Below are positions 22,434 to 46,234 of a stretch of DNA of 64,000 bases, in pieces. The stretch comes from Molanna angustata (taxonomy: Eukaryota > Arthropoda > Insecta > Trichoptera > Molannidae), in NCBI GenBank assembly GCA_963576475.1, contig OY754968.1:19888734-19952733 (forward strand), given 5' to 3'. The translations under genes were made by a program, and so were the position numbers. How positions within the stretch are numbered: position 1 is the first letter of the stretch; each line of letters begins with the position of its first letter. Below the pieces are notes generated by a model. The model had not been told where the DNA came from and ran no database searches. It saw only the letters and a program-made list of their open reading frames with translations.

Positions 22434-25400
22434 ATGGGTTTATTAAGTTTTTTTAGTTATAATGTCACTGTTGAGTATAAAAGTTCCTATTTGTCTAAAG
22501 CTGCTTTGTTTATACTTACAACTACTTTTATAACTGCATTATCACCACTTGTATTAGTTTATCGAAGCAAAGGTATGTAATCACAATATAATAATATTAT
22601 ATAAATATTTCACTCTTTGAATTCTTGACATACTTATATGTATGAATGTATATTCAACAAATATAAATGATGCATTGACACAGCCTTGCTTTTTTCCAGT
22701 GGAAACCTGTAATATTCAAGTCATTGAGTTAGAAATATGATTTTCATCACTTGATTAATATGTAGCTTTAAAAACTGCCTACTGAAAGGCGAACAATGAC
22801 TACTCACTGCTAAGAATTTATTGGTTTTAAATTGTAATTTATAAATGGGTTTTACAAATTAATATAATATTAGTAATTTTATTGTCACAAAGGGAAACAT
22901 TCGTACAATGCCTTAGTCATTTGACCTAATGTTATGTGAACCTAATTGTTCAATAATTAGGTTCACATAACATTATAATATTGGGCCAAATATTTCAGGA
23001 AGTTTGGAAATAACTATACCAATGTTTAGATTTCCATTTCATTAATTAACGTTAAGGTAACAATAGGAAAAATATTTAAATCACATCTAATTGTTCCAGA
23101 ATATTTAGGGATAAACGGTTCAGATTATTTACATATCACAAGCCTTTACATATTGACAAAATCTGTAGTAGTAGTAGTGAAGATTTTTTTATTACTAATC
23201 TAATTAAGTATATAATTAACAGATTACGACTTCAAAAATAAAGTAAAAAATATCAAATTGTGGTCTGTCTCTACAATCTTCTGACTTATACCTAATACAA
23301 TTACCACTTCCATTTACTCTACATTAAGGCCTTCATTTGGAGTACAATCAGTATGATGATGATACCTACATTATCACGACATTTTAGAAAAGACAAGTTA
23401 TTGAACTATTTTGATTCCACTTTCTCCAATCTCTGAACTCCTTTTCCTCATTGCTGTGACCAGTTTGTTTATTGTTGCCTTAGATTATATATGTTAATTG
23501 CAGCCATATTTTTTCATTGTTGTTTTCATTGTTTTGAAAAAAAAAACTTGTAAATTTTGCTTTAAATAACTTGGGTTCTGCGCACCCCACGTGATATACT
23601 CAAGAAGTTTGCCGCTAACAATATTGTAGCAAATTTACTAAAAACTTCACATTGCTTGGAAGAGATTGCCTGCTGACACTAAAATTAGCTAGCATGAATT
23701 TTCTTGTATAAGGGAACGTATGATATTGTATAACAAACTATACTTAATTGTTCTATAGACATCCATTTTTAAAATGTAATAGTATGTTTTTTTTAAAGAT
23801 TTTTGGATAAAGTCACATACATTTTATGAACAACCGGATGTTCGATTTAAATATCAATACCTATTAATAGCAGAGTCCAATGAAATTGAATTCTCAATAA
23901 ATTGTGGAAGTATTCCAAATATTGTAAATAGCAATTATAATATTGACGAGGAATGTTATTTAATACAGGTAAAAAAAAATCTACATTCAAAACCTTATGA
24001 TTAAAAAAATATATTATATGATTATTTTGTATAGATCTCTGAGCATGTACAGCTACTACTGTTTTTTTATTGATTCCTTTATTGCAAATTGATTGCGATA
24101 ATTGTAAATAGTTTTTTTTTTTTTGACAAACTTTTTAACATCTCGATAGAGACGATGTTGGAATATTATAGAAGAACCAGGAACTCAAGGCACTTATAAG
24201 GCTAACGACCCGTCATCAGTTGGTTTACATGATCAATTTATGCGCTTGCGTAACGTTCACCAATTATATCCTGGTCTGTTCACCACCAATTATGTCGGGC
24301 GTCCTGGGTTCGATTCCCAGCAGAGGAGAAATTTATTTAAATTCATTTCTCACATTAATATTGCTTCTCTGGGCTGGAAACACTGGTTAGTTGTAAGAAA
24401 TTGCCATTTGGTAATAAACTCCCACTTGCGCAGGGTGCAAGGAAGTGTTTATTATTATTATTATGCCTTCTTATTGGGTTCCCTTATCAATGCAATTTTT
24501 GAAAGTTCTATGTATTGTAATTATAAATAGCAGAGAATGAAAATATATTTAATCTCAAATAACACAAGTAATACAACATGAATTTTGATATCTTGGATAT
24601 TGCAAACTAAAACAGAATAAAACACTTTGTCAAGTTTATAAAATCTGACTATTACATAGAAAAATACTGTGTCGATGGTATAGCGCACAGAAGCGCTAAG
24701 TCTAAAAAAATAACTTTACAGGGGAGCATTTTAAAATTTAATGAATGCTTTGATACTTTATTTGTATTTATCACATATTGTCAAGCAGTAATGCCTTTGT
24801 TGTACACATATTGTTCACAATAAACTAAAATAAATAAAAACAAATTTTTGTGTAGGTATCTCGATTTGACAAAAAATGTACTTACCACTTCAGTGCACTA
24901 TGCAATATAAATGTAAATACACTTACTGGGTAATAATAAATTATTTTATATTTCATAATTATCAAAAAGAGTATTATATCATTTTAAAAATTACAGGTGC
25001 GTGAAGATGACTTTAACGATGACAACAAAATAGACGAACTTAATTTTATTATTCGTGCTAAAAATCCTTTTAGAAAAAACATATATTCAATCAAAGTATT
25101 ATTATTGATTGATTATAAAATACATGTAAGTTATTTTTTTTACTTTGCAGTGATAAAATTAAATAGTTTGCGTAATTGATCTACAATTATATTCTACTTG
25201 AATCATTACAGAAAAGTTGTCCGCTACAAATGGAAAGTTTATTATTGATTGAAAATAATGTTGGCTTACCAATATCAAAACATTTTGCATCGGGAAATGT
25301 AAAACTGTCACAAGCCTTTTCGATACCATGTTGGACAAACGTCAAAGATGTGAGATATAATTATTCGGTTTTCCACGATTATGATGAAAGCAGAACTGAT

Positions 25401-26122
25401 GACTGGTTAGAGAATATCTTATACAAGTATTCAAGAAGAAATGGTAGGTGACTTTCAAAAATACATACAGTTTTGAAAAACCCTTATAGGAACACCAATG
25501 GTGATAAAAAAGTGTATTTTACATACGAAAAGTATAAAAAAATTGTAATAGCCTTTTTGATAAAATTTGTCAAAAAGAAAATACACCTTTCAATACAAAT
25601 ATTATAATGAAATCTTTCTCATAAGAATTTTATGTAATACAATGCTGTCAGTAAATACTAATTGTAATTTGTCACAAACAGGAATTATTAATATTTTGTT
25701 TCATATTCAACTGTCTTTGCATTTTTCAGTCAATATTTACTAAATACAATTAACAATTTTGGTCTCATTGTTAAACTTTAATGTAATGAATCTATAAAAC
25801 TAATAAAAGGATGTATTATTAGGTATTTAAACTAAACTGATGTAATTTTGTTGTTTCAGTTTCCACATCACTGTCCAATACATATTCCAATACATACTAT
25901 GGCATCACCGATGAACTAGAAATATCTATTTCTGTGGCTATAGGTGAGGATTCGATCAGATACAAACCTGGCATATGGCAAGAGTTAAAACATTTCTGGA
26001 TACAGTATTTTTCAGTAGCCATTATATTTTATTGGATTTTGTACAAAATTAAATCATATATATTTCAAAATCGTTTGGTACCAGCCTATGTCAAAGTTCC
26101 ATGGAAAATCAAAAGCTTTTAA
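22434..26122 (+). CDS. Tmem231: Transmembrane protein 231 (ciliary transition zone)
   Basis: TMEM231 is a two-pass membrane protein of the MKS/B9 module, which gates protein entry at the base of the cilium. In insects that means chordotonal and olfactory neurons and possibly sperm. Exons are 22434-22572, 23799-23968, 24997-25125, 25212-25443 and 25860-26122. All junctions are GT-AG and they join into 310 codons. Landmarks agree with the vertebrate family: the start 'MGLLSFFSYNVTVEYKSSYL', first membrane segment at about residues 23-43 followed by 'LVYRSK', 'EQPDVRF', the acidic 'REDDFNDDNKIDELNF', and the C-terminal 'YKPGIWQELKHFWIQYFSV' running into the second membrane segment (about 268-286) and 'YIFQN'. 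The length is close to the human protein. Intron 2 carries a SINE. No broken splice site was seen. Confidence 0.95.
23581..23622 (+). repeat. Repeat R3 core (CACGTG / TTTGCCGCTAA)
   Basis: CGCACCCCACGTGATATACT then CAAGAAGTTTGCCGCTAACA recurs nearly unchanged at 31795-31834 and, slightly altered, at 62985-63020. Here it lies in TMEM231 intron 1. Confidence 0.6.
24295..24465 (+). repeat. tRNA-derived SINE in TMEM231 intron 2
   Basis: The B box GGTTCGATTCC at 24308-24318 sits in the phrase 'GGGCGTCCTGGGTTCGATTC', followed by the family body ('GCTTCTCTGGGCTGGAA') and a TTA-repeat tail near 24450-24465. The tRNA-like head upstream (about 24200-24295) is scrambled. Confidence 0.7.
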
Positions 26123-26226
26123 AGGAAACAATCTTAGGTTAATTTATGAAATACTATATTTTACCCTCCAAAAAAAACAGTATAAATGAGTAAAAAAGTG
26201 TTTATTTACAAAAAATATATTTGTGA

Positions 26227-26232
26227 AATAAA
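26227..26232 (+). terminator. Probable poly(A) signal of TMEM231
   Basis: AATAAA lies 105 bases after the stop codon. The opposing TIMM21 signal is about 85 bases further on, so the two 3' UTRs nearly meet. Confidence 0.55.
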
Positions 26233-26314
26233 TCTTAACTACTTACTAAGAAGTTTTTATGTTTAATAACAAAATAAACAACTGTACAAGAATCTGACAA
26301 ACAGAGCTTTTGCC

Positions 26315-26320
26315 TTTATT
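26315..26320 (-). terminator. Probable poly(A) signal of TIMM21
   Basis: TTTATT on the plus strand is AATAAA on the minus strand, about 105 bases past the TIMM21 stop. Confidence 0.5.
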
Positions 26321-26423
26321 ATTATTTTTTCAATATTCCTGAACAGGATTGAAAAAACTTAAAATCATCACAACAAATATTTTTAATATCGCTAGTCTAA
26401 ATAAAGGATGCAGTTAATCATAT

Positions 26424-28961
26424 TTATAAAATGCTAGGAAGAGAGTGAATCTGATCTGAATTCAAAGATTTTTTATCAATACTTGCACGATTATCTTCTA
26501 AAACGATGATCCTTTGAGAATAATCGTTGAGTTGCACAAACAAATAACGATAATCAAAATTACCTCCATCAACCTAAAAAAATGTAATAGTAAATATATT
26601 ACCTATTAAAAAATATGATATCCTAAGTAATAATGACAGTTCTGTTAGCATAGCACCACTGCTAGTTTGGTACAAAATAATCTGAAATTTGAAAGGAAAA
26701 TTATGAGATAGCGGAACACTACATGTAAACTTGACTTCCATTTAAAGATGAACATGCACTAAAAAATCTGAGTGAAGATGAAAGTATGTAGAGCTCTGAA
26801 AATACACAAGAACCATAAAAAATAATAAAATAATTTCAATAGCAAGACAATAATTCTGCATTGACTTATTTACCTATACATATTCCCATAAAATCATAAA
26901 CTGGCATTAAAACATACAGACACACGAAATGTTCTACTCCGAATTCTGAGTAAATCCGTGTATGGAACATATATGCTGCGAAGCCTCTAAGTTGGTGTTT
27001 TTTGACTTCAAAGTTGGAAAAGCCGTGAAAAAAGTAGACCTCTCCATACAATTCTCGCGTATTCTGGCTTGATACATTGTCGATATGTTAAGAGAACAAA
27101 GTTCTCCTGAACAAATCGACAGTTGGATAAATTTATGAGTTTAACTGCCTATATTTCCATTTTTTTTTAAAATATCGAAAAAAGCCGAAACACCCCAACT
27201 AGATAATTTAATTTTATATAAAAAATATAAATATTGTAGAAGTACATCTCAATTTTTTTAAAAATTGAATTTAATGACTTTTGTATGGCAGTCGCTTATA
27301 CACAATATATAAGAAGACTTAACAGTTTGATACTTAATCTCCAAACATACATACAGAACCATCATGCTGTTTTCATATTCCGGGTAGGAAAAGAGGACTG
27401 ACCTCCATACTGTCCTATCTTGATATACATACCAACATGTGTTAAAATTTTCAATAATATGGATTTATGGGTTTATAGTTTGATTCTTATTCTTCAACTT
27501 TACATACTATCGCTATCGACAGTTGGATCTCATGTGTTACATGCAACTAGTTCTAAATTTTACCTTTTCATCATGAAAAATATTGTATATCACAGATTTG
27601 TTGATATACAATATTCGTTCGTGTTTCATACATTAGAAGGTAAAAAGTTTACATATTTGTGTATATCCCGTAAGCCCAAGGTCATAGGATGAGGATTGTA
27701 TAATGTATTTACCTCTTTCATATCTAGCTGTACTGTTGCGTCAGTTTTTGTTCCCCTAATATAAAATTTCATCCTTAAACAATTAACTCCGTCTCTTTGG
27801 TAAAATGCATGACTGACACGTGTTCTGCGACGTCTTGTTGTTTCTTCTCCAAATCCTTTTATTGGTGACCCAAGAGCTTCCAAAACATAAGGATCCTGCA
27901 CAATGCAAAGAAGAATATTGAAAAAAATATATTTCAGCCAAATTGTGAATGCATAATATTTTTAAATAAAGAAGAAAGATTTGGATAATTACTAGATCTG
28001 TATTTACATAAGTATTACTACTACTACTACAAATAATTTGAAAGAGTGGAAAATTGGTATATTTGCTTGGTTGGTATCTGTGAAAACTGCCCCCCTCTCC
28101 TCCAAAATAGGTATGTCAAGATACCCAATAACTATACCAAATGCATAGAATAATAATAAAACTAGAATACTCATTCCCATACAATACCTCGCTGAAAAAG
28201 TGAAGCCGTTTTATTGGCCGGCTTGTATCAATATATGTATGACTCTGCTGGTAGACATTGTTCGTATAGTACTACTCGTTATGACTGCGTAAATAATTTT
28301 GCAAGCAGTTAAAAAAATAACTATTTGGAGAACGTATCACGCAGGCGGCCAAATGATTACTGAATGCTCGTAGCAAAATGTTGAACAAATTAGTCAACAT
28401 AAATCAGTCGCGTTTACTACAGGCTAAAGAGTATTCTATACTATTATTATTCTATGACCAAATGTAATAAAGACAAAATTGAATTCCTGTTTTTTTTAAT
28501 TCCCAGATAAATATTAAATAAAACTTATGAATGTTGCATTTAGCATGAATTAAAAAAATATATATTTTTTATATTAATATTTCTCTTCTACCAAATTTAC
28601 GTTATATACAAACCTCTTTACATTTTTCCAGTGCAGCTGAATAAATATTGTTTGGGCTTTTACTAGAAAACAGCTCTCGAAAAACATAATAGAATATTAT
28701 TCCAGTAACACCAACTCCAACAAGTATAACTCCCATATAAGATGCAGTCTTTGTTGTTTCCTTTATTTTTTCTCCGATAGGACGAACGTCTTTTGAAACA
28801 TGGGAAGAAGTGTTTGCTTTAGAAATAGCAGTCTCTGATTTATCAGCATAAGTACGATGTCTAATATTATTCAAATAAAATGCAGCACATATTTTTTGAC
28901 TATCAAAAATTAATGGCCGATTGCATCGGATTAGCAAAGCTAATTTAGATATTGCTGGCAT
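26424..28961 (-). CDS. Timm21: Mitochondrial import inner membrane translocase subunit Tim21
   Basis: Tim21 links the TIM23 presequence translocase to the TOM complex and, in animals, also to assembly of respiratory-chain subunits in the inner membrane. Coding exons on the minus strand are 28961-28614, 27895-27713 and 26573-26424, with phase-0 GT-AG junctions, giving 226 codons. Residues 1-60 are basic and lack acidic residues at the start, as in a mitochondrial presequence. Residues about 73-94 form the single membrane segment, followed by 'FRELFSSKSPNNIYSAALEK'. Exon 2 carries 'LGSPIKGFGEETTRRRRTRV' and exon 3 'DYRYLFVQLNDY' and 'IIVLEDNR', the conserved intermembrane-space domain. Length and motif order match the family (human protein about 248 residues). 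An acceptor-like TTTTCAG just ahead of the start (about 28974) suggests a 5' UTR intron. The gene converges on TMEM231. Confidence 0.94.
27089..27565 (-). repeat. Repeat R1, minus-strand copy in TIMM21 intron 2
   Basis: The boundaries are CTGAACAAATCGACAGTTGG at the left and CGACAGTTGGATCTCATG running to GCATGCAACTAG-like sequence at the right (to about 27553), with the internal phrase 'GACTGACCTCCATACTGTCC'. About half the length of the complete copies is missing. It lies between TIMM21 exons 3 and 2. Confidence 0.7.
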
Positions 28962-29193
28962 TATGAATTCTGAAAAATGTAAACACAGCTATTTACAATG
29001 GTTTAATCATTATTTTTACTGACCGCATTATGTCTTATAATATTGATCTATTTTAAATGAAACAAGAATTTGACATTTTAAAAAAACAGTTCTATTAATC
29101 ATTTTGTACAAGTTGGATCTCTTTTGGATCTATTATAATATTATTGTTTAAACTTAGGTAAGTATAATTTTTTAAGGTTATATTTTATTATAT

Positions 29194-30822
29194 ACATACA
29201 TACATACATACATACCATCACGCCATGTCCCTTACGGGGTAGGCAGAGAGAACCGAACGCCATATCTTTCTATCCTGGCACACATTCATCGCCTCGTCAA
29301 CATTCATGCATCGTCTCATACATGTTCGTCTATTGTACATGCTTCTAACATTTCCGTCTTTTAGAATATCGTTCACATGGTCGTGCCATCCCTTTCTTGG
29401 GCGGCCCCGGCCTCTCAATCCATTCCTATCCGCATTGTATATTTTCTTCGTCAGGCGTTCCTCATTCATTCTACCCATGTGGCCAAACCATCTCAGTGTG
29501 TTCACTTTCATTCTATTAATGATATCTTTCTTCATCTTACATTCTTTCCTTATGTTCTCATTTCTTACCCTGTCATACATCGTTCTATTGCAGATTCTTC
29601 TTAGCGATCTCATTTCAACAGCATTTATTCTGCTTTCGTGCGACTTCTGCCATGTCCAGGTTTCACTTGCATACGTCAATGTCGGTACTAAGATAGCGTT
29701 ATGAATGGCAACTTTGGCAGCCTTTGATATGTTGCGATCATTCATAACTGGTCTCAGTGCTCCATTCACTCTGTTTCCTGCCATAACTCTTCTTTCGATA
29801 TCCTTATCAGGTCGTCCATTCCGTTGAAACATGCTTCCCAGATATACATACTCGTCGACTTGCTCGAGCCATTCATTCTCTACTCTTATTTTACACGCTG
29901 TTCTGCTTTCACTCTTTTCAAAGACCATTATCTTTGATTTGCTGGCATTCATTCTCAGACCGTTCTCTATGCATCCTTCATATACCATGGTTACAAGATA
30001 TTGTAACTCTTCCATACTTTCAGCTAACAGTACTTTGTCATCTGCATACATCAAATCACGCACTATTACATTACTCAGTTTCAGACCCTTGCTTTCATCC
30101 TTAAGGGCTCTTATACAGAAGTCAATGTACAGGTTGAAGAGCCATGGAGACAGAACGCATCCCTGTCTAACGCCATTATTTATCGAGAACCACGATGTTA
30201 CTGTGTCGTTGACACGAACACATGCTTCGCTGTTCTCATATAATGACGCGATTGCGCGTATCAGCTTACTCTTCACTCCATACGCTGATAGGAGGCGAAA
30301 AGAGGAGAACCGAGTGCAGAGTGGGAGTGTGGAATATCAGAGGAGGGATGGATAGAAAGATGAACGAACTGTGCGACATAATGAAAGGTAAAGAAATAGA
30401 TGTTATGTGTGTAAGTGAGACAAAAAAGAAAGGAAGTGGGATGAACGTTAGGAATGATGGTATGATAGAGCTGTGGTCGGGAGTGAAGAGTGACGAGTTT
30501 GCATGCAAAGGGGTCGGTGTGATTCTAGCGGAACGAATGGGGAAATGTATGAAAGAGTACAAGCTTGCAAGGCCTAGACTGATGTGGGTAAGGATGAAGA
30601 TCGGAATAACAAGCGTATTTCTAATAGTAGGATATGCACCTGGGAACTCCGACAGTGAAAGTGAAAAGGATGATTTTTGGAACAGTGTGATCGAAATAAT
30701 GAACGAGAGGAAGGATAATGAAAGAGTGATTCTGGCTGGAGATCTAAATGGATGGGTGGGTGTCCGTAGGAAAGATTTCGAGTCTGTCCTCGGCCCCCAC
30801 GGCGATATTAGAGTGAATGACA
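29194..30822 (-). mobile_element. Non-LTR retrotransposon with inverted 5' segment (twin priming)
   Basis: From 30279 down to 29218 the minus strand encodes the reverse transcriptase from its middle to its end, in one open frame with 'GVRQGCVLSPWLFNLYID', the YADD active site ('DLMYADDKVLLAE') and C-terminal 'RWFGHMGRM', 'RGRPRKGWHD'. It finishes in a short GTAT tail (29194-29217). From about 30281 to 30822 the plus strand encodes the N-terminal endonuclease ('VGVWNIRGG', 'SETKKKGSG', 'LAGDLNGWVG'). The stretch between endonuclease and mid-RT is missing. The 14-bp duplication ATATTTTATTATAT (29180-29193 and 30823-30836) encloses both parts, so this is one insertion. The copy cannot make a full protein. 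It lies between TIMM21 and SLC66A2. Confidence 0.9.
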
Positions 30823-31184
30823 ATATTTTATTATATTTCCACCTAAATGGCAATACAAATAAATATGGATGATAAATCAAATATAAATATTTGAATACGA
30901 TAGCAAAATAAAAATTATACCTATTTTCTATTGCATTTTACTCAAACTTATATATTATAGGAAATAACATTTACCTTTGTTCCTTATTTGACAGCAGAAT
31001 TGCTTTTACTATTTAGTAAGATAAGGGTTACCAAAATTGTACAATTTGGTAATGTTTTATTATATACCTATTTAAAAAATAAAATAATACTTAATGTTAA
31101 AATTTTATAAAAATAATTGGGTCTTTTCTCAAAAAGACCATGAACCACTGTAAATTTAGCTAACATCTTTATAAATACAAAATG

Positions 31185-31560
31185 TATTATCTCAAAGAAG
31201 AAGAGTTTCCTGGAGTCGACTTCTCCTGTGGTTGAACCACCCGGGGCCCGAAGGCTGCCATTGTGGCGTGCAGAGAGTGCCAGTCCCACACACTTTCCTC
31301 CATCCGAGAAGATGTCAGTGGGACACAACTTACCATATGCAACATAGAGGGCACTCAACAGACTAAGAACAGGCGTCACCCGCTGCTACGGTAACCTCAA
31401 AAAATGGGGCTACAGAGAGGAAGATACCTGTGAGTGTGGCACTGTGCAGGACAACTCACACCTCTCATGCCCCTTGATTGGAGTTACATGTAGGTACGCA
31501 TGAAGACACCGTGACAGCGAAGGAAAGCGGCATACGGGTGGCCGAGCACTAGAGTTTTCT
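31185..31560 (+). mobile_element. LINE fragment: C-terminal Cys/His region of a jockey/I-like ORF2
   Basis: Plus-strand readings in two frames give 'ALNRLRTGVTRCYGNLKKWG' and 'CECGTVQDNSHLSCPL', the terminal Cys-x-Cys...His...Cys pattern common at the end of insect non-LTR ORF2 proteins. Frameshifts between the blocks show it is dead. Confidence 0.65.
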
Positions 31561-31724
31561 AATTTGATGGTGTTCCGGACACGGAAAGTAAGTATTATCT
31601 CAAAAAATGTCATATTATGCACTGTCATTTGAGGTTTTTATATTCATGTGCTCGTTCAGTTGGTTATTATGACAATATTGACTATAGTTTCAAGTAAATA
31701 ACTTGAGAACTTTTGTCGTGTATG

Positions 31725-31840
31725 GGAGCGGTTTGCGCATATACCTATCAAGTTTACCAATCAAGCAAAAAACAATAAAAATTTACCCTCTAGGCACCCC
31801 ACGTGACGTATTCAAAATGTTTGCCGCTAACAACATTTTT
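31725..31840 (+). repeat. Repeat R3, short copy
   Basis: GGAGCGGTTTGCGCAT at 31725-31740 and the CACGTG / TTTGCCGCTAA core at 31794-31834 bound the copy. The same two blocks bound a longer copy at 62668-63020. Confidence 0.6.
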
Positions 31841-32552
31841 CGTATTTCCATTAGCTATTCTGGGTGATTTTTTTCTACCCCAATTATAAGTTGATTATAG
31901 AAAGTAACAAATCCATTTTATAGAGCTCTGGAAAGTATGCTCATGGAAAGTATGACCATTTTAACTTTTTATTGTTGACAGGTAATCGTGGGGAATCATC
32001 TGCCGGTGTGTGAGATCCGAGCATGCTTTCGCCGTTAGCCTGTCCTCTTAGCTCATCGATGGCGGTGAATTCCGCCATTGAAGGTTCATCAGCACGCTCA
32101 TGGCCGCGAAGAAAAGAAAATATTGCGTGGTGCGCAGGAAAACAAGAATAACAGTACCTATATGTGACAATATTTGGCTGTTTATTCTAATTTATGTATT
32201 AAAGTTTATGACGTTTTATTTTATTTTTTGACAACTTTGAAATTTTATTCCGGCATTTCATTATAGTCATAAATTTGCTAAAATATAGTCTTTTCGCGAT
32301 ATGTGGTGAAATTTTTATGTGAATATTCAATAATATGAGCTCGTTCTACAACGTCTTGGGAGGAGGAAATCAGTACTTCATTGTGTACGCCCACTCAATG
32401 AAGTGCCGCATTTGTCACCCAACACTGTCAATAATTATCAAGAAACTTCCTAAAAGCCCAACTGTCAAAAGCGCCATCATATGTGCCGCTAGATAATGTA
32501 CCACATGAGTAGAATACGAAGAGCTCTTACCTTACAAACATGGTATTAAGGG
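31841..32552. other. Intergenic, with GC-rich patches of unknown origin
   Basis: About 31985-32150 and 32340-32520 are clearly richer in GC and CpG than the surroundings and look like decayed coding sequence or transposon remnants. The minus strand of the first reads 'RGHERADEPSMAEFTAIDEL'. No family was recognised and no exon could be built. Confidence 0.35.
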
Positions 32553-32667
32553 TGCTAGTCAACTTATCAATATAGCGATGGAAATATTATTCAATGTATG
32601 GAAGTGACAGCCATATATTTAATTAAATTTTCTTTTCCATCGCTAAATTGACACGTTGACTAGGCAG
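32553..32667. mobile_element. Small hairpin element (MITE-like), about 115 bp
   Basis: TGCTAGTCAAC at the left pairs with GTTGACTAGGCA at the right, and the inner blocks AGCGATGGAAA and TTTTCCATCGCT also pair. The whole unit can fold on itself. No coding capacity and no certain target duplication. It lies about 460 bp upstream of the SLC66A2 start codon. Confidence 0.6.
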
Positions 32668-33060
32668 CTAGGAAATCTCACATTCAATAACTATCAAATA
32701 TTTGGCCTCGTCAAAATTTTAAAAAATGGGAAGATATTAATTTGCATCATTTGTATAATTACGTAACCATCACCTACAATATAAAAAATATGGAAATCTA
32801 ACTGATACTTTTGGGACAGCCCTGTTTGAGGTACAATATGAAGCTATCTACAGAATCTTTTCTTTACAAACAGCTGATTACATTCTGGACAACTAAAAGA
32901 AAATAAATATAAAGGTTGACAACTAAACCACAAGAACAATTGACAATCGTGCTGACATTTAATATTGTGGTTTGTGATTGTACTGTCTGTATCTTCGAGT
33001 TAAATCAATTAGGGTCAATGTTGGAAATTCTGTGAAGATGTTGATAATATCATACTTTAG

Positions 33061-45162
<12,102 letters not shown>

Positions 45163-45393
45163 CAGTGGACTGAGACAGACTTATAGCAGACAACATCACT
45201 TTTCCTTATCCTTTTTTATCTTATTATTTTATTTTTATTTACTTTTTGTTACATTTCTCTTAATTTTATATCTATTTTACGACGTTGAACTCTGACTGGC
45301 TGTCTCATCATAATATTGTAGCTATGGATCCCTATTTACTTTTAATGTGTTATTTTGTGTATTATACCTTCATGGTTATTTTATTATTTTGCA

Positions 45394-45399
45394 AATAAA
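45394..45399 (+). terminator. Probable poly(A) signal of SLC66A2
   Basis: AATAAA lies about 230 bases after the stop codon and is followed by a T-rich stretch. Confidence 0.55.
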
Positions 45400-45584
45400 G
45401 TTTATTTATTTTTATTTATATTCACTATGTAAGTTTTGAATTCAAACACATTGGGTTTTGTACAAATTATTTACTATCTAACTTAAAACAATTCTTCAAA
45501 TTATTTGTCAAAAAGTTCTCAAATTATTATTTTTGTTTTGTATTGTAAACACTTTTACAATATTGCAAGTGACGTTTATTGCTA

Positions 45585-45735
45585 AACAACAATTTCCTCC
45601 TACAAACCCATGTTTCCAGCCCAGGAAAGCAATAATCACTTGAGAAATAAATTTTCTTTATGTTCTCTGAAGGGAATCAAACCCAGGATGCTGGAATAAA
45701 AGTAAACGAGTAACCACTAAGCCAAGGTAATTGGT
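45585..45735 (-). repeat. Degraded SINE (CACAGTTGG family)
   Basis: The body phrase 'TTTCCAGCCCAGGAAAGCAA' and a B-box-like GGGTTTGATTCCC on the minus strand place it in the family of 57160-57597. The tRNA head has decayed. Confidence 0.6.
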
Positions 45736-46234
45736 ATGAAAAAAAAATTGTAGAATTTTAAATTTCCTTTGATTGCACAAATTAAATACATATTGTGTAA
45801 ACTATTAAAATACCCATTTTTAAAAAATAGTGAAGTATTTAAAAATCTATATATTTTATTTAGTATTATGTTGTGTTTCCATATTTTTATTCTTGTAGAT
45901 AAATTAACTACAATTAATTTTATGAAATACGTAGCGGTTGTGATTTTATCTGAATGCTTTGAAAATTGTTGTGTAGGGCTGAAATAATAATTTAAAATAT
46001 TTAACTCTAGCTTCTGTACTAATTTATTTATGACATAGAAAATATTAGGCTTAGATTGAATAATGTTTGTATAGACTTATCTCTGTATGAGGAGTACCCA
46101 TCTGTAAATATAGAATATACATTATTATTATGCATAGATAAATGTGTACAATATATTATATTTAATTTAATATTATTTTATTTCCTATTTATTAGATAAT
46201 TATTTTCATTCCTTTTAGTTTTGTATGTAAAACT
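45736..46234. other. AT-rich intergenic DNA
   Basis: A 72-codon frame at 45769-45987 is Leu/Ile/Lys-rich without a recognised motif. No splice or promoter context was seen. Confidence 0.4.

Noticed and set aside
30266..30880. 204-codon minus frame opposite the endonuclease
   Set aside because: It is a shadow of the plus-strand endonuclease frame; the plus strand carries the WNIRGG and AGDLN motifs.
31985..32150. GC-rich stretch considered as an upstream exon of SLC66A2
   Set aside because: SLC66A2 already has a complete N-terminus at 33133, no donor or acceptor fits, and both strands contain stops within short distance.
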